DNA of 64,000 nucleotides. It comes from Streptomyces sp. NBC_01294 (GTDB lineage: Bacteria; Actinomycetota; Actinomycetes; Streptomycetales; Streptomycetaceae). The stretch spans positions 6,043,501-6,107,500 of the forward strand of contig NZ_CP108423.1 of assembly GCF_035917235.1 (NCBI RefSeq). The letters run 5' to 3'. The notes beneath the pieces were generated by a model. That model did not search any database. It had not been told where the DNA came from and saw only the letters and a program-made list of their open reading frames with translations. The translations under genes were made by a program, and so were the position numbers. Numbering within the stretch: the first letter of the stretch is position 1; each line of letters opens with the position of its first letter. Of this stretch, positions 38,870-48,252 are shown in pieces.

Positions 38870-39285
38870 GCCGCGCTCCGCGTCTCGGACCAGGCACCGA
38901 CGGCGAGCGGCAGCGCACACCCCACCGCCGCCACCGCCGCGAACGGCACGCTGCTGCCGAAGGCCGTGCTGCCGAGCGTCACCGTCAGGGCGAAGAGCAC
39001 CGCCCACGACCCCAGCAGCACCCCGTGCTTCACGCCGAACCCCCGCCGCACCACGCGCTGCCGCGCCGCGTACACGCTCAGCCCGGTCACGAGGGCCGTG
39101 TTGGCCGCCGCGAACACCAGCGCTGAGGTGAGGCCGTGCCACAGCACGGCCATCGGCACGAGCACCAGCTGCCCGGCGGCGAACGCCCACAGATAACGCG
39201 CGTACCAGCCACTGCGCTCCCGCGCGGCCTTCTCCAGACCGGCCGCCCGGCCCAACGCCCCGGCCGCCTCCGCCGCCTCGTGCAT
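38866..39285 (-). CDS. Small membrane protein, function unknown
   Basis: 139 aa with four predicted helices: about residues 30-48 (WAFAAGQLVLVPMAVLW), 52-70, 88-105 and 110-130. The amphipathic N-terminus EAAGALGRAAGLEKAARE precedes the first helix. It is translationally coupled to the winged-helix gene. This membrane protein/regulator pairing is common in actinobacteria; function unknown. Confidence 0.8.
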   Translation of the reverse strand: MHEAAEAAGALGRAAGLEKAARERSGWYARYLWAFAAGQLVLVPMAVLWHGLTSALVFAAANTALVTGLSVYAARQRVVRRGFGVKHGVLLGSWAVLFALTVTLGSTAFGSSVPFAAVAAVGCALPLAVGAWSETRSAA

Positions 39286-39466
39286 GGTTCCCCCTCGTCG
39301 CCCACGGATGATCAGTTCATCGGTCGTTTTCCACTGTGGCGAATACTTTCCATTCTGGCAAGTACTGGCGCGAATGGAAACGCACGAGGGGTCCCACGAA
39401 GCGTTCCCGTCTCACAGGCCGACTGCCCGAGGAAACACCGGCCGCGGCCACGTATTCTCGGGAACC

Positions 39467-39820
39467 ATGAACATCAGCGACCTCGACAACGGCACAGGCA
39501 CGGGCAAAGGCCCCGGCGACATCGACGAGAACGTCAGCGCCGAACTCGCCCGCCTGCGGGACAGCATCGACAACATCGACGCGGCCGTGGTCCACATGCT
39601 CGCCGAGCGCTTCAAGTGCACCCAGCAGGTCGGCCACCTCAAGGCCAGGCACCAGCTGCCCCCCGCCGACCCGGGCCGCGAGGCCAGCCAGATCGCCCGG
39701 CTGCGCCAGCTCGCCGAGAACGCCAAGCTCGACCCCGCCTTCGCCGAGAAGCTCCTCAACTTCATCATCGCCGAGGTCATCCGCCACCACGAGACGATCG
39801 CTGCGGGCGAAGAGCAGTAG
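39467..39820 (+). CDS. Chorismate mutase (AroQ type)
   Basis: 117 aa. The all-helical AroQ fold is readable: LARLRDSIDNIDAAVVHMLA, ERFKCTQQVGHLKARHQLPP, DPGREASQI and FAEKLLNFIIAEVIRHHE. It converts chorismate to prephenate for Phe and Tyr synthesis. The N-terminal 22 residues are a flexible acidic/Gly leader. The start ATG follows GGGAA. Its promoter region (39300-39460) is relatively AT-rich and shared with the divergent membrane protein. Confidence 0.95.
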   Translation: MNISDLDNGTGTGKGPGDIDENVSAELARLRDSIDNIDAAVVHMLAERFKCTQQVGHLKARHQLPPADPGREASQIARLRQLAENAKLDPAFAEKLLNFIIAEVIRHHETIAAGEEQ

Positions 39821-39857
39821 CTCGGGGTCCGGCCGCTCGCTGGGGCAGCATGGCCCC

Positions 39858-42443
39858 ATGTCCGCACTGACGCGCAACGAAGCGCAGCTCCGAGCCCGGC
39901 TCATCGACGTCCACCACTACGCCGTCACCCTCGACCTCACCGGCGACGACGACACCTTCGACTCCACCACCGTCATCCGGTTCACCGCCCGCACCGCCGG
40001 AGACACCTTCGTCGAACTGAAGCCGGTCGAACTGCGCTCCGCCACCCTCGACGGCCAGCCCGTCGACGTGGCGGCCCTCGAAGACAACCGCCTCCCGCTC
40101 ACCGGCCTCACCGAGGGCCACCACGAGCTGCACCTCGACACCCGCATGCGCTACTCCCGCACCGGCGAGGGCCTGCACCGCTTCACCGACCCCGCGGACG
40201 GCCGGACGTACGTCTACAGCCAGATGTTCATGGACGACGTCCAGCGGGTCTTCCCGGCCTTCGACCAGCCCGACCTCAAGGCCGTCTTCGAATTCACCGT
40301 CACCGCCCCCGCCCACTGGACCGTCCTCGCCAACGGCATCACCACCCGCACCGACGACGGCAACACGGACGACGGCAACACGGGCGACGGGAACACGGGC
40401 GACGGGAACACCGGCGACGGAAGCACCGGCGACAGCGCCGTCTGGCGGTCCGCGCCGACACCCCCCATCTCCACCTACCTCGCCGCCGTCGCCGCCGGCC
40501 CCTGGCACAGCATCCGCACCGAACACGCCGGACTGCCCTTCGGCATCCACTGCCGCCAGTCCCTCGCCCCCCACATGGACGTCGACGCCGAGGAGATCCT
40601 CTCCGTCACCAAGGACTGCTTCGACCGGTACCAGGAGAAGTTCACCGAGCCCTACCCCTTCGACTCCTACGACCAGGCCTTCGTACCCGAGTTCAACGCC
40701 GGCGCCATGGAGAACCCGGGACTGGTCACCTTCCGCGACGAGTTCATCTACCGCTCCGCCGTCACCGACACCGAACGCCAGTCCCGCGCCATGGTCATCG
40801 CCCACGAGATGGCCCACATGTGGTTCGGCGACCTCGTCACCCTCGCCTGGTTCGACGACATCTGGCTCAACGAGTCCTTCGCCGAGTACATGGGCTACCA
40901 GACCCTCACCGAAGCCACCCGCTTCACCGACACCTGGACCGACTTCGGCGTCACCCGCAAGCCCTGGGGCTACGACGCCGACCAGCGCCCCTCCACCCAC
41001 CCCGTCGCCCCCGCCCCCGACGACGTCCCCGACACCGCCTCCGCCCTCCTCAACTTCGACGGCATCTCCTACGCCAAGGGCGCCTCCGCCCTGCGCCAAC
41101 TCGTCGCCTGGCTCGGCGAGAAGGACTTCCTGGCCGGCATCAACACCCACTTCGCCCGCCACAAGTTCGCCAACGCCTCCCTCGCCGACTTCATCGAGTC
41201 CCTCGCCGCCCACACCGAACGCGACGTCCGCGCCTGGGCCGACATCTGGCTGCGCACCACCGGCGCCGACACCCTCACCCCACGGATCGAGGAGACCACC
41301 GCCGCCCATGACGGCGCCGCCGGCTGGACCCTCACCGTCGACCGCCAGGGCAGCCGCCCGCACCACATCACCGTCGGCATCTACGACCGCGTCCCCGGGG
41401 ACGGCCGGAACCTGGAACTGCGCGAACACCTCGACCTCGACGTCCCCACCGACGAGGTCGTCTCGGCCGGCGGAACCCGCCCCGCACTCCTCCTCCTCAA
41501 CGACGGGGACCTCACCTACGCCAAGATCCGCCTCGACGAGATCTCCGTCCAGACGGTCCTGCGCAGCCTCTCCGGCATCCCCGACGCCCTCACCCGCGCC
41601 GTCGTCTGGAACGCCCTGCGCGACATGGTCCGCGACGGCGAACTCGCCCCGCAGGACTACCTGCTGACCGCCGAGGCCCACCTGCCCCACGAACACGACC
41701 TGGCCGTCGTCCAGGGCGTCCTCTCCTTCGCCCGCACCCAGGTCGCGGACCGCTACGTCGCCCCCGAGGAGCGGCACGCCGCCCTCGCCACCATCACCAC
41801 CCTCGCCCGCGACCTGCTGCGCACCACCGAGGACGGCTCGGACCCCGGCCTGCGGCTGACCGCCGTACGCACCCTCATCGACAGCGCCACCCAGCCCGAC
41901 ACCATCGACTCCTGGCTCGCCGAGGGCGCCGTCCCCGGCGGCCCCACGCTCGACCCCGAACTGCGCTGGCGCATCCTCGCCCGCCTCGCCGTCCTCGGCA
42001 CCGTCGAAGAGGCCGACATCGACGCCGCCCTCGCCGCCGACCCCAGCGCCACCGGCGAGGAAGGCGCGGCCCGCTGCCGCGCCGCACTCCCCACGCCACA
42101 GGCCAAGGCCGCCGCCTGGGACCGGCTCTTCCACGACGACAGCCTGTCCAACTACCTCTTCAGCGCCACCGCCCAGGGCTTCTGGCAGCCCGAACAGACC
42201 GACCTGGTGAAGGAGTACGTGCCCCGCTACTACCCGGACGCCGTCGCCCTCGGCGCCCGCCGCGGCCCGGCCATCGGCGAAGCGGCCGGCCGCTGGGCCT
42301 TCCCCGCCTACGCCGTCGACGAGGCCAACCTCCAGGCCGGCCACGCCTGCCTCGCCACCCCGGACATCCTCCCGCTCCTGCGCCGCAAGCTCGTCGACCA
42401 ACTCGACGACCTGTCCCGCGCCCTGCGCGTCCGCACGGCCTGA
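39858..42443 (+). CDS. pepN: Aminopeptidase N (M1 family)
   Basis: 861 aa, usual length for actinobacterial PepN. It removes N-terminal residues from peptides in the cytosol. The GAMEN substrate motif (NAGAMENPGLV, ~295) and zinc site HEMAHMWFGD with the downstream NESFAEYMG Glu are complete. A 28-residue insertion of D-G-N-T repeats (residues ~166-193) is coded by a 15-bp tandem array and lies in a surface loop before the catalytic domain. It starts 37 bp after the chorismate mutase stop. Confidence 0.97.
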   Translation: MSALTRNEAQLRARLIDVHHYAVTLDLTGDDDTFDSTTVIRFTARTAGDTFVELKPVELRSATLDGQPVDVAALEDNRLPLTGLTEGHHELHLDTRMRYSRTGEGLHRFTDPADGRTYVYSQMFMDDVQRVFPAFDQPDLKAVFEFTVTAPAHWTVLANGITTRTDDGNTDDGNTGDGNTGDGNTGDGSTGDSAVWRSAPTPPISTYLAAVAAGPWHSIRTEHAGLPFGIHCRQSLAPHMDVDAEEILSVTKDCFDRYQEKFTEPYPFDSYDQAFVPEFNAGAMENPGLVTFRDEFIYRSAVTDTERQSRAMVIAHEMAHMWFGDLVTLAWFDDIWLNESFAEYMGYQTLTEATRFTDTWTDFGVTRKPWGYDADQRPSTHPVAPAPDDVPDTASALLNFDGISYAKGASALRQLVAWLGEKDFLAGINTHFARHKFANASLADFIESLAAHTERDVRAWADIWLRTTGADTLTPRIEETTAAHDGAAGWTLTVDRQGSRPHHITVGIYDRVPGDGRNLELREHLDLDVPTDEVVSAGGTRPALLLLNDGDLTYAKIRLDEISVQTVLRSLSGIPDALTRAVVWNALRDMVRDGELAPQDYLLTAEAHLPHEHDLAVVQGVLSFARTQVADRYVAPEERHAALATITTLARDLLRTTEDGSDPGLRLTAVRTLIDSATQPDTIDSWLAEGAVPGGPTLDPELRWRILARLAVLGTVEEADIDAALAADPSATGEEGAARCRAALPTPQAKAAAWDRLFHDDSLSNYLFSATAQGFWQPEQTDLVKEYVPRYYPDAVALGARRGPAIGEAAGRWAFPAYAVDEANLQAGHACLATPDILPLLRRKLVDQLDDLSRALRVRTA
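40353..40436. repeat. 15-bp tandem repeat inside pepN
   Basis: Five units of GGCGACGGGAACACG type plus a partial one, adding DDGNT/GDGNT repeats in frame. Units 1 and 2 are identical, indicating recent duplication. Confidence 0.92.
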
Positions 42444-42512
42444 CCCCCCGGCAGGGCCGGCGCACCCACCGCACGCACCTGGCTCGGGCGTGCGCCGGAC
42501 CCGCCGCACCAT

Positions 42513-42601
42513 CCAGCCCCGCCGGCGTTTGAGGCGCGGGTCCGGGGCGGAGCCCCGATCCGGGAGCCCCGCCGGTGATTGAGGCGCGGGCCCGGGCAGA
42601 G
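42513..42601. repeat. Dispersed repeat, copies 2 and 3 (tandem)
   Basis: The first copy (42513-42557) has GCCGGCGTTTGAGGCGCGGG and a CGGGGC-GGA-GCCCCG hairpin. A second diverged copy (GCCGGTGATTGAGGCGCGGG, 42565-42601) follows. It lies 70 bp after pepN and may act as its terminator. The rest of the 307-bp gap (42444-42750) holds nothing else recognisable. Confidence 0.85.
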
Positions 42602-42750
42602 ACCGCCCGGGCCCCGCACCCCACAGCCGGCCAACCGCCGGGGAGACGGCCGCAGATCACGGACAAACCCCGGCGGTTACCCCATTCGGGTCGGATCGTT
42701 GTACTGGCCGGGTGCTCCGCCCCGCACCCGGCCACCCCCCGGAGGACCCG

Positions 42751-44139
42751 ATGACCGCGCCGCCCGGCCCACCGCCCCCCCTCGCCGGCGGAGCCAACGG
42801 CCCCACGGCCCTGCGGCCCCTCCTCGACACCGTCCTCGACGCCCTCCACACCGGCGCCGCCGAACGCGGCGGCCCCCTCCCCGCCGGCGGCCCCGCCGCC
42901 CAGACCGCGCGCGTCCGGGCCGCACTGGGCGACGTACTGCCCGCCCACGGAACCGGCGACCACGAAGCCCTGCGCACCCTCGTCCACATCCTGGCCGCCG
43001 GCGCCGCCGACCCCGCCGACCCCCTCTGCGCAGCCCACCTGCACTGCCCACCGCTCGCCGTCGCGGCCGCCGCCGACCTCGCCGCCAGCGCCCTCAACCC
43101 CTCCCTCGACTCCTGGGACCAGGCCCCCGCCGCCTCCGCCGTCGAAGCCCTCCTCACCCGCACCCTCGCCGCCGAGTTCTACGACACCCCCCACGCCGAC
43201 GCCCTCGTCACCACCGGCGGCACCGAAGCCAACCAACTCGCGCTGCTCCTCGCCCGCGAACGCCACGGCCCCCGCCTCACCGTCCTGCACGGAGCCAACG
43301 CCCACCACTCCGTCCCGCGCGCCGCCTGGCTCCTCGGCCTCCCGCCCACCACCGCCCTCCCCACCCCCACCGGCACCCTCGACCCCGCCGCCCTCGCCCA
43401 GGCCCTCGCCGCCACCCCCGGCCCCACCCTCGTCACCGCCACCGCCGGCACCACCGACGCCGGACTCATCGACCCCCTCCACCGCATCGCCGACCTCTGC
43501 GACCGCTACGGCGCCGACCTCCACGTCGACGCCGCATACGGCGGCCTCCTCGCCCTCAGCCCCCGCCACCGCGACAAACTCGCCGGACTCGGCCGCGCCC
43601 ACTCCCTCACCATCGACCTGCACAAACTCGGCTGGCAGCCCGTCGCCGCCGGACTCCTCGCCGTCCCCGACACCGCCCTGCTGGCCCCCCTCGCCCACCA
43701 GGCCGACTACCTCAACGCCACCGACGACACCGAAGCCGGCCTGCCCGACCTCCTCGGCCGCTCCCTGCGCACCACCCGACGCCCCGACGCCCTCAAGATC
43801 GCCACCACCCTGCGCGCCCTCGGCCGCGACGGCCTCGCCGCACTCGTCGACCGCACCATCGACACCGCCCACCGACTCGCCCGGCTCCTCGACGCCCACC
43901 CCGGCTTCGAACTCCACGCGGCACCCACCATCAGCACCGTCCTCTTCCGGCCCACCCACGCCGACGACGAACAGCTCGCCACCCTGCGCCGCACCCTCCT
44001 GCACGAAGGCCGCGCCGTCCTCGGCCGCACCCACGCCGACGGCCGCCTGTGGCTCAAAGCCACCCTGCTCAACCCGCACACCACGGCGGGGGACCTGGAC
44101 ACCCTGATCGCCCTCCTGGAAGGCAGAACCCACCGATGA
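42751..44139 (+). CDS. PLP-dependent decarboxylase, siderophore type (DesA/DABA decarboxylase-like)
   Basis: 462 aa group II decarboxylase. HCPPLAVAAAADL near 105, ALVTTGGTEANQLALLLARE near 150, HVDAAYGG near 255 and PLP lysine in IDLHKLGWQP near 287 are clear. With the downstream N-hydroxylase this resembles desA-desB, which make N-hydroxycadaverine for desferrioxamine, but the sequence looks closer to diaminobutyrate/other diamine types than to canonical DesA. No desC or desD follows. RBS GGAGGA. Probable substrates are lysine, ornithine or 2,4-diaminobutyrate. Confidence 0.85.
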   Translation: MTAPPGPPPPLAGGANGPTALRPLLDTVLDALHTGAAERGGPLPAGGPAAQTARVRAALGDVLPAHGTGDHEALRTLVHILAAGAADPADPLCAAHLHCPPLAVAAAADLAASALNPSLDSWDQAPAASAVEALLTRTLAAEFYDTPHADALVTTGGTEANQLALLLARERHGPRLTVLHGANAHHSVPRAAWLLGLPPTTALPTPTGTLDPAALAQALAATPGPTLVTATAGTTDAGLIDPLHRIADLCDRYGADLHVDAAYGGLLALSPRHRDKLAGLGRAHSLTIDLHKLGWQPVAAGLLAVPDTALLAPLAHQADYLNATDDTEAGLPDLLGRSLRTTRRPDALKIATTLRALGRDGLAALVDRTIDTAHRLARLLDAHPGFELHAAPTISTVLFRPTHADDEQLATLRRTLLHEGRAVLGRTHADGRLWLKATLLNPHTTAGDLDTLIALLEGRTHR

Positions 44140-45545
44140 CCGCCCAGCTCGATGCACCCCACGACCTCGTCGGAATCGGCATCGGCCCGTTCAACCTGTC
44201 CCTCGCGGCCCTCGCCCACGGCCTCCCGCAGCAAGGAGCAGGCGAACTCGCCACCGCCTTCTACGACCAGCGCCGCGACTTCCGCTGGCACCCCGGGCTC
44301 CTCATCGACGGAGCCACCCTCCAAGTGCCCTTCCTCGCCGACCTGGTCACCCTCGCCGACCCGGCCAGCCCCTGGAGCTTCCTCAGCTACCTCAGGCACA
44401 AGGAAAGGCTCTTCCCCTTCTACTTCGCCGAGCAGTTCCACATCCACCGCGCCGAATACGACGCCTACTGCCGCTGGGTCGCCGGCCGCGTCCCCGGACT
44501 CCACTTCGGCCACCAAGTCGACGCCGTCCGCTGGAACCCCGAACGCGACCTCTTCGAAGTCGACTTCACCCAACTCGACGCCGCCGGCGAAGTCGAAGCC
44601 CTCGGCCGCACCCACACCCGCAACCTCGCCCTCGGCATCGGCACCGCCCCCTACATCCCCGAACCCCTGCGCCCCCTCGCCCAAGCCCCCACCGTCCCCG
44701 TCATCCACTCCGCCGACTACCTCGACAACCGGCAGCGCATCCTCGGCGCCGAACACGTCACCGTCATCGGATCCGGCCAGTCGGGCGCCGAAGTCTTCCT
44801 CGACCTGCTCCGCGCCCGCCCCGCCGGCCGCGAACGCCTCACCTGGCTCGCCCGGACCCCCTCCTTCGCCCCCATGGAGTACTCCAAGCTCGGCCTCGAA
44901 CACTTCACCCCCGACTACACCCGCTACTTCCACTCCCTTCCCGAACCCGTACGCGACCGGCTCGTCCCCGCCCAATGGCAACTCCACAAGGGCATCGACG
45001 CCGACACCATCGCCGCCATCCACGACGAGCTCTACCGCCGCACCCTCCACGGAGGCTGGCCCGACGCCGTCCTCACCCCCGGAGTCAGCGTCCGCACCGC
45101 CGGCCGCGTCGCCACCACCAAGGTCGAACTCCACCTCGAACACGTCGAACAGGGCGCCCGCTCCCGCCTCACCACCGACGCCGTCGTCCTCGCCACCGGC
45201 TACCGGGAACGCCCCCTCGACGGCCTCCTCGCGGGCCTCGACCCCTACCTGCGCAAGGACTCCTCCGGCCGCCCCCGCATCGACGACCACTACCGGATGG
45301 TCACCGACCCCGCCGTCACCGGCACCGTCTTCGTCCAGAACGGCGAACGCCACACCCACGGCGTCGGAGCCCCCGACCTCGGCCTCGCCGCCTGGCGCAG
45401 CGCCGCGATCCTCAACACCCTCACCGGCAAGAACCCCTACCCCCAGCCCGAGCGCACCGCCTTCACCACCTTCGGCCTCGAACAGCGCGAGCACACCCGC
45501 CCCCGCCCGGCCGGCGAACTGCTCCCCCTCGTCGAACACCCCTGA
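44136..45545 (+). CDS. Lysine/ornithine N-monooxygenase (DesB-like)
   Basis: 469 aa flavin N-hydroxylase. FAD motif GIGIGPFNLSLAALA (residues ~11-25), NADPH motif VTVIGSGQSGAEVFLDLL near 208, and ATGYRE near 355. It hydroxylates an amine side-chain for hydroxamate siderophores. The ATG overlaps the decarboxylase stop by four bases, so the two act together. The rest of a siderophore cluster is missing next to it. Confidence 0.92.
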   Translation: MTAQLDAPHDLVGIGIGPFNLSLAALAHGLPQQGAGELATAFYDQRRDFRWHPGLLIDGATLQVPFLADLVTLADPASPWSFLSYLRHKERLFPFYFAEQFHIHRAEYDAYCRWVAGRVPGLHFGHQVDAVRWNPERDLFEVDFTQLDAAGEVEALGRTHTRNLALGIGTAPYIPEPLRPLAQAPTVPVIHSADYLDNRQRILGAEHVTVIGSGQSGAEVFLDLLRARPAGRERLTWLARTPSFAPMEYSKLGLEHFTPDYTRYFHSLPEPVRDRLVPAQWQLHKGIDADTIAAIHDELYRRTLHGGWPDAVLTPGVSVRTAGRVATTKVELHLEHVEQGARSRLTTDAVVLATGYRERPLDGLLAGLDPYLRKDSSGRPRIDDHYRMVTDPAVTGTVFVQNGERHTHGVGAPDLGLAAWRSAAILNTLTGKNPYPQPERTAFTTFGLEQREHTRPRPAGELLPLVEHP

Positions 45546-45627
45546 CCGTCCCGGAACCCCACCCGCCCCCACCCGGCCAGAAGGGGGCGGCTCCCGGCAG
45601 CACCCCGCCCCCGCATACATTCCCGGC

Positions 45628-46215
45628 ATGACGACGCTCCTCCTCGACGGCGGGCCGGTCGCCCCGGACGCCCCGGTCACCCGCACCGGCGGCGTGCCCC
45701 TGGCCCCCGCCGGAACCGCATGGCCGGCCTGCGCGGCGTGCGCCGGACCCCTGCAGTTCCTCGCCCAGATCCTCCTCGGCGACCTCCCCGGCACCACCGC
45801 CCCCACCCCGGGCGTCCTCGCCCTGTTCATGTGCGCGAACCGGCCCGGACAGTGCGAACAATGGAGCCCCACCGCAGGCGGCAACCTCGCCCTCCTGCTG
45901 CCCGCCGACCGCCTGGAACCCGTACCGGCCCCCGACGCGGACGAGGACCTGCTCGGACTCGGAGCCGTCCGCGCCGCGGTACCCGCCGCCACGGCACCCA
46001 CCTCCGCGACGGTCCTGGGCCGACTCGGCGGCACCCCCGCATGGCTCCAGTACGACGAAACACCCCACTGCCCCGCCTGCGCGCGGCCCATGGACTTCAC
46101 CGCAGAACTGGCCGAAGGCCCCGACCCCGTCACCGCCATGAACTTCGGCTCCGGCCGGGCCTACGCACACACCTGCACCCCCTGCGGCCGCGCGACACTC
46201 CTCTGGCAGTGCTGA
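45628..46215 (+). CDS. Cysteine-rich, probably zinc-binding protein, DUF1963-like
   Basis: 195 aa. Cys pairs at WPACAACAGPLQFLAQI (residues ~31-47), FMCANRPGQCEQW near 68-80, HCPACARPMDFTAEL near 148 and CTPCGRA near 186. GGNLALLLP and LQFLAQ resemble the DUF1963/YwqG group. It is cytosolic, with no signal peptide. Function is unknown. It stands 80 bp after the N-hydroxylase, with its own start region. Confidence 0.75.
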   Translation: MTTLLLDGGPVAPDAPVTRTGGVPLAPAGTAWPACAACAGPLQFLAQILLGDLPGTTAPTPGVLALFMCANRPGQCEQWSPTAGGNLALLLPADRLEPVPAPDADEDLLGLGAVRAAVPAATAPTSATVLGRLGGTPAWLQYDETPHCPACARPMDFTAELAEGPDPVTAMNFGSGRAYAHTCTPCGRATLLWQC

Positions 46216-46324
46216 CCGCCCACCCGCAGCCCCCAACCCCGCAGCCCACCCCGCGGCCCCTCACGCAGACGGCCGGAGCCCGCCACAGCAGGCCCCGGCC
46301 GCACACACCCGCGAACGGACCGGA

Positions 46325-48124
46325 CTAGAACACCGGCACGCCCGCCCGCGTCAGCCGCCAGTCCACCGACGCGAACTGCGCCGGATCGACCGTCCCCTTC
46401 GCCTTCACCCACTGGATGATCGTGTTACGGATCTCATCCGAATTCGCCCACAGCTGCCTGGCCTGCGGCACGTGCGGGAAGTTCCCGCCACCCGAGGCCC
46501 GGTAGTTGTTCACCGCGAACACGAACTGCCCCGCCGGATCCACCGGCTTCCCCTGGAACGACAACCCCGAGATCCGCGAACCCGCCGGCTGCGCTATGTC
46601 GATGTCGTACGTCAGCCCGTACACCGCGTCGTAGTTGTAGTCCGGGATGCCCTCGGCATTCGTCAGCTTCGCCGGATCCACCGCATCACCCGGAGCCGTC
46701 CGCACGAAGTACCGCGCCGAATACTCGAGGTAGTCCTTCAGCTGCGCACCCGTCAGCAGCCGCGCCTCCATCGTGTTCTCGAACGGGTACAGACCCGCCG
46801 CATCCCTGATCGTCACCTGCCCGGCCGGGATCGCCGCCGTCCGCGAGAAACACGACGCCTGCGACAGCACCGGCAGCGCCGCCCACTCCGTACCCGCCAG
46901 CGCCGCCCTCACCGTGTCCGCCTGGACATGGTTGATCAGATCGATGATCGCCACGTCCTTGACCGGCCCCTCCGCCGAGGACATCGCCTGCGTCGAGGTA
47001 CCGATCACCTGGTTCACGTAGGCCACGACCTTGCGGTGCTCGTCCGACAGCAGCCGCGTGATCTTCCGGTCCTCCGCCACCGTGTTCGAGTTCAACACCT
47101 TCGCCGCGACCTTCGCCACCGACCAGCGGCCCTTCGCCCACGTCAGCTCGAAGTCGAACAACGTCAGCCGCTGCCCCCACTTCAGCGGCTCCGACAGCAC
47201 GACGTCCTTGCCGGTCACCTTGTTCTGCACCCGGTACTCGGCGATCTCCGTGTGCGCGTGCCCCACCAGGATCGCGTCGATCCCCGGCACCTGCTCCGCC
47301 ACCAGCGCCGCCGCGTTCTCCACGTACGGCAGCTGGTCCCCGTACGACGACGTCCCGCTCGACCCGGAATGCGCCGACACGATCACCACGTCCGCACCCA
47401 TGGAACGCAGCCGCGGCACGTACTTCGCCGCCTGCTCCTCCAGCCCCGGGAACGTCATCTTCCCCTGCACGTTCGCCTTGTCCCACAGCGCGATCCCCGG
47501 GTTCGTCAGCCCCAGCACCGCCACCTTCACATCCGGCCCGTGCGGAGTCCGCAACCGGTGCATGCTGTACGGCGCGAACGCCGGCCGCAGCGTCTTCGCA
47601 TCCAGCGCGTTCGCCCCCAGCAACGGGAAGTCGCACTGCTCCTCGAACTTCCGCAACACCGGAATGCCGTAATTGAACTCGTGGTTCCCCAGCGCCGCCG
47701 CGTCGTACCCGATCGCGTTCATCGCCTGCGCCATCGGGTGCACCGGACCCCGCCGCGCCGTGATCGGATCCACCTTCGCGTAGTAGTACGACAACTGCGT
47801 GCCCTGGATCGTGTCACCCGCGTCGATGAGCAGCGTGTTGCATCGCCCCTTCTCCGCCCGCACCTGATCCACCAGCGTCGAGATCTTCGCCAGACCGACG
47901 TCGTTGTGCGCCTTGTCGTCGAACTCCTTGTCCGTGAAGTAGTCCCAGTTGAAGACATTCCCGTGCAAGTCGGTCGTGCCCATCACCGTGAACGCGTACG
48001 TCCGGGGCCGCGGCCCCTTCACATCCTGTGCGGCGGCAGCCGGGGTGCTCGTGGCCCCCGTCAACGCCACGGCCGCACCGGTCGCAGCCGTGGTCCCCAG
48101 AAACGTCCTGCGGTCGAACGCCAT
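46325..48124 (-). CDS. Tat-exported bifunctional metallophosphatase/5'-nucleotidase
   Basis: 599 aa. A Tat signal (MAFDRRTFLGTTAATG, with DRRTFLG as the twin-arginine motif) ends near AAAAQ. The metallophosphatase domain has DLHGN near 52, GDTIQGT near 102, GNHEFN near 145 and GHAHTEIAEY near 265. The C-terminal 5'-nucleotidase domain spans ~355-560 (LVNHVQ-like DLINHVQADT, YPFENTMEARLLTG). It releases phosphate from nucleotides outside the cell. RBS GGGGAGA. Confidence 0.96.
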   Translation of the reverse strand: MAFDRRTFLGTTAATGAAVALTGATSTPAAAAQDVKGPRPRTYAFTVMGTTDLHGNVFNWDYFTDKEFDDKAHNDVGLAKISTLVDQVRAEKGRCNTLLIDAGDTIQGTQLSYYYAKVDPITARRGPVHPMAQAMNAIGYDAAALGNHEFNYGIPVLRKFEEQCDFPLLGANALDAKTLRPAFAPYSMHRLRTPHGPDVKVAVLGLTNPGIALWDKANVQGKMTFPGLEEQAAKYVPRLRSMGADVVIVSAHSGSSGTSSYGDQLPYVENAAALVAEQVPGIDAILVGHAHTEIAEYRVQNKVTGKDVVLSEPLKWGQRLTLFDFELTWAKGRWSVAKVAAKVLNSNTVAEDRKITRLLSDEHRKVVAYVNQVIGTSTQAMSSAEGPVKDVAIIDLINHVQADTVRAALAGTEWAALPVLSQASCFSRTAAIPAGQVTIRDAAGLYPFENTMEARLLTGAQLKDYLEYSARYFVRTAPGDAVDPAKLTNAEGIPDYNYDAVYGLTYDIDIAQPAGSRISGLSFQGKPVDPAGQFVFAVNNYRASGGGNFPHVPQARQLWANSDEIRNTIIQWVKAKGTVDPAQFASVDWRLTRAGVPVF

Positions 48125-48252
48125 GCCATCTCCCCTTTTGAGGCCTGAACAACGCGCGTAGATTCTGACCCACCGGTAACAAGCAGCAACACCCCCACCA
48201 GGTTTCGATCCGATGACCACACCCGTCCGAGCGGCAGTGCGACAGTGAAGCC

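Noticed and set aside
39777..42512. Long open frame antisense to pepN (about 910 codons)
   Set aside because: Gly/Val/Glu low-complexity product without motifs; shadow of pepN.
42602..42750. Iron box (DmdR/IdeR site) before the decarboxylase gene
   Set aside because: No sequence resembling TTAGGTTAGGCT-type palindromes was seen, although desA promoters usually carry one.
42579..44120. Arg/Pro-rich plus-strand frame running over the decarboxylase gene
   Set aside because: Arg/Pro repeats from a shifted frame; the true product in the other frame has intact PLP motifs.
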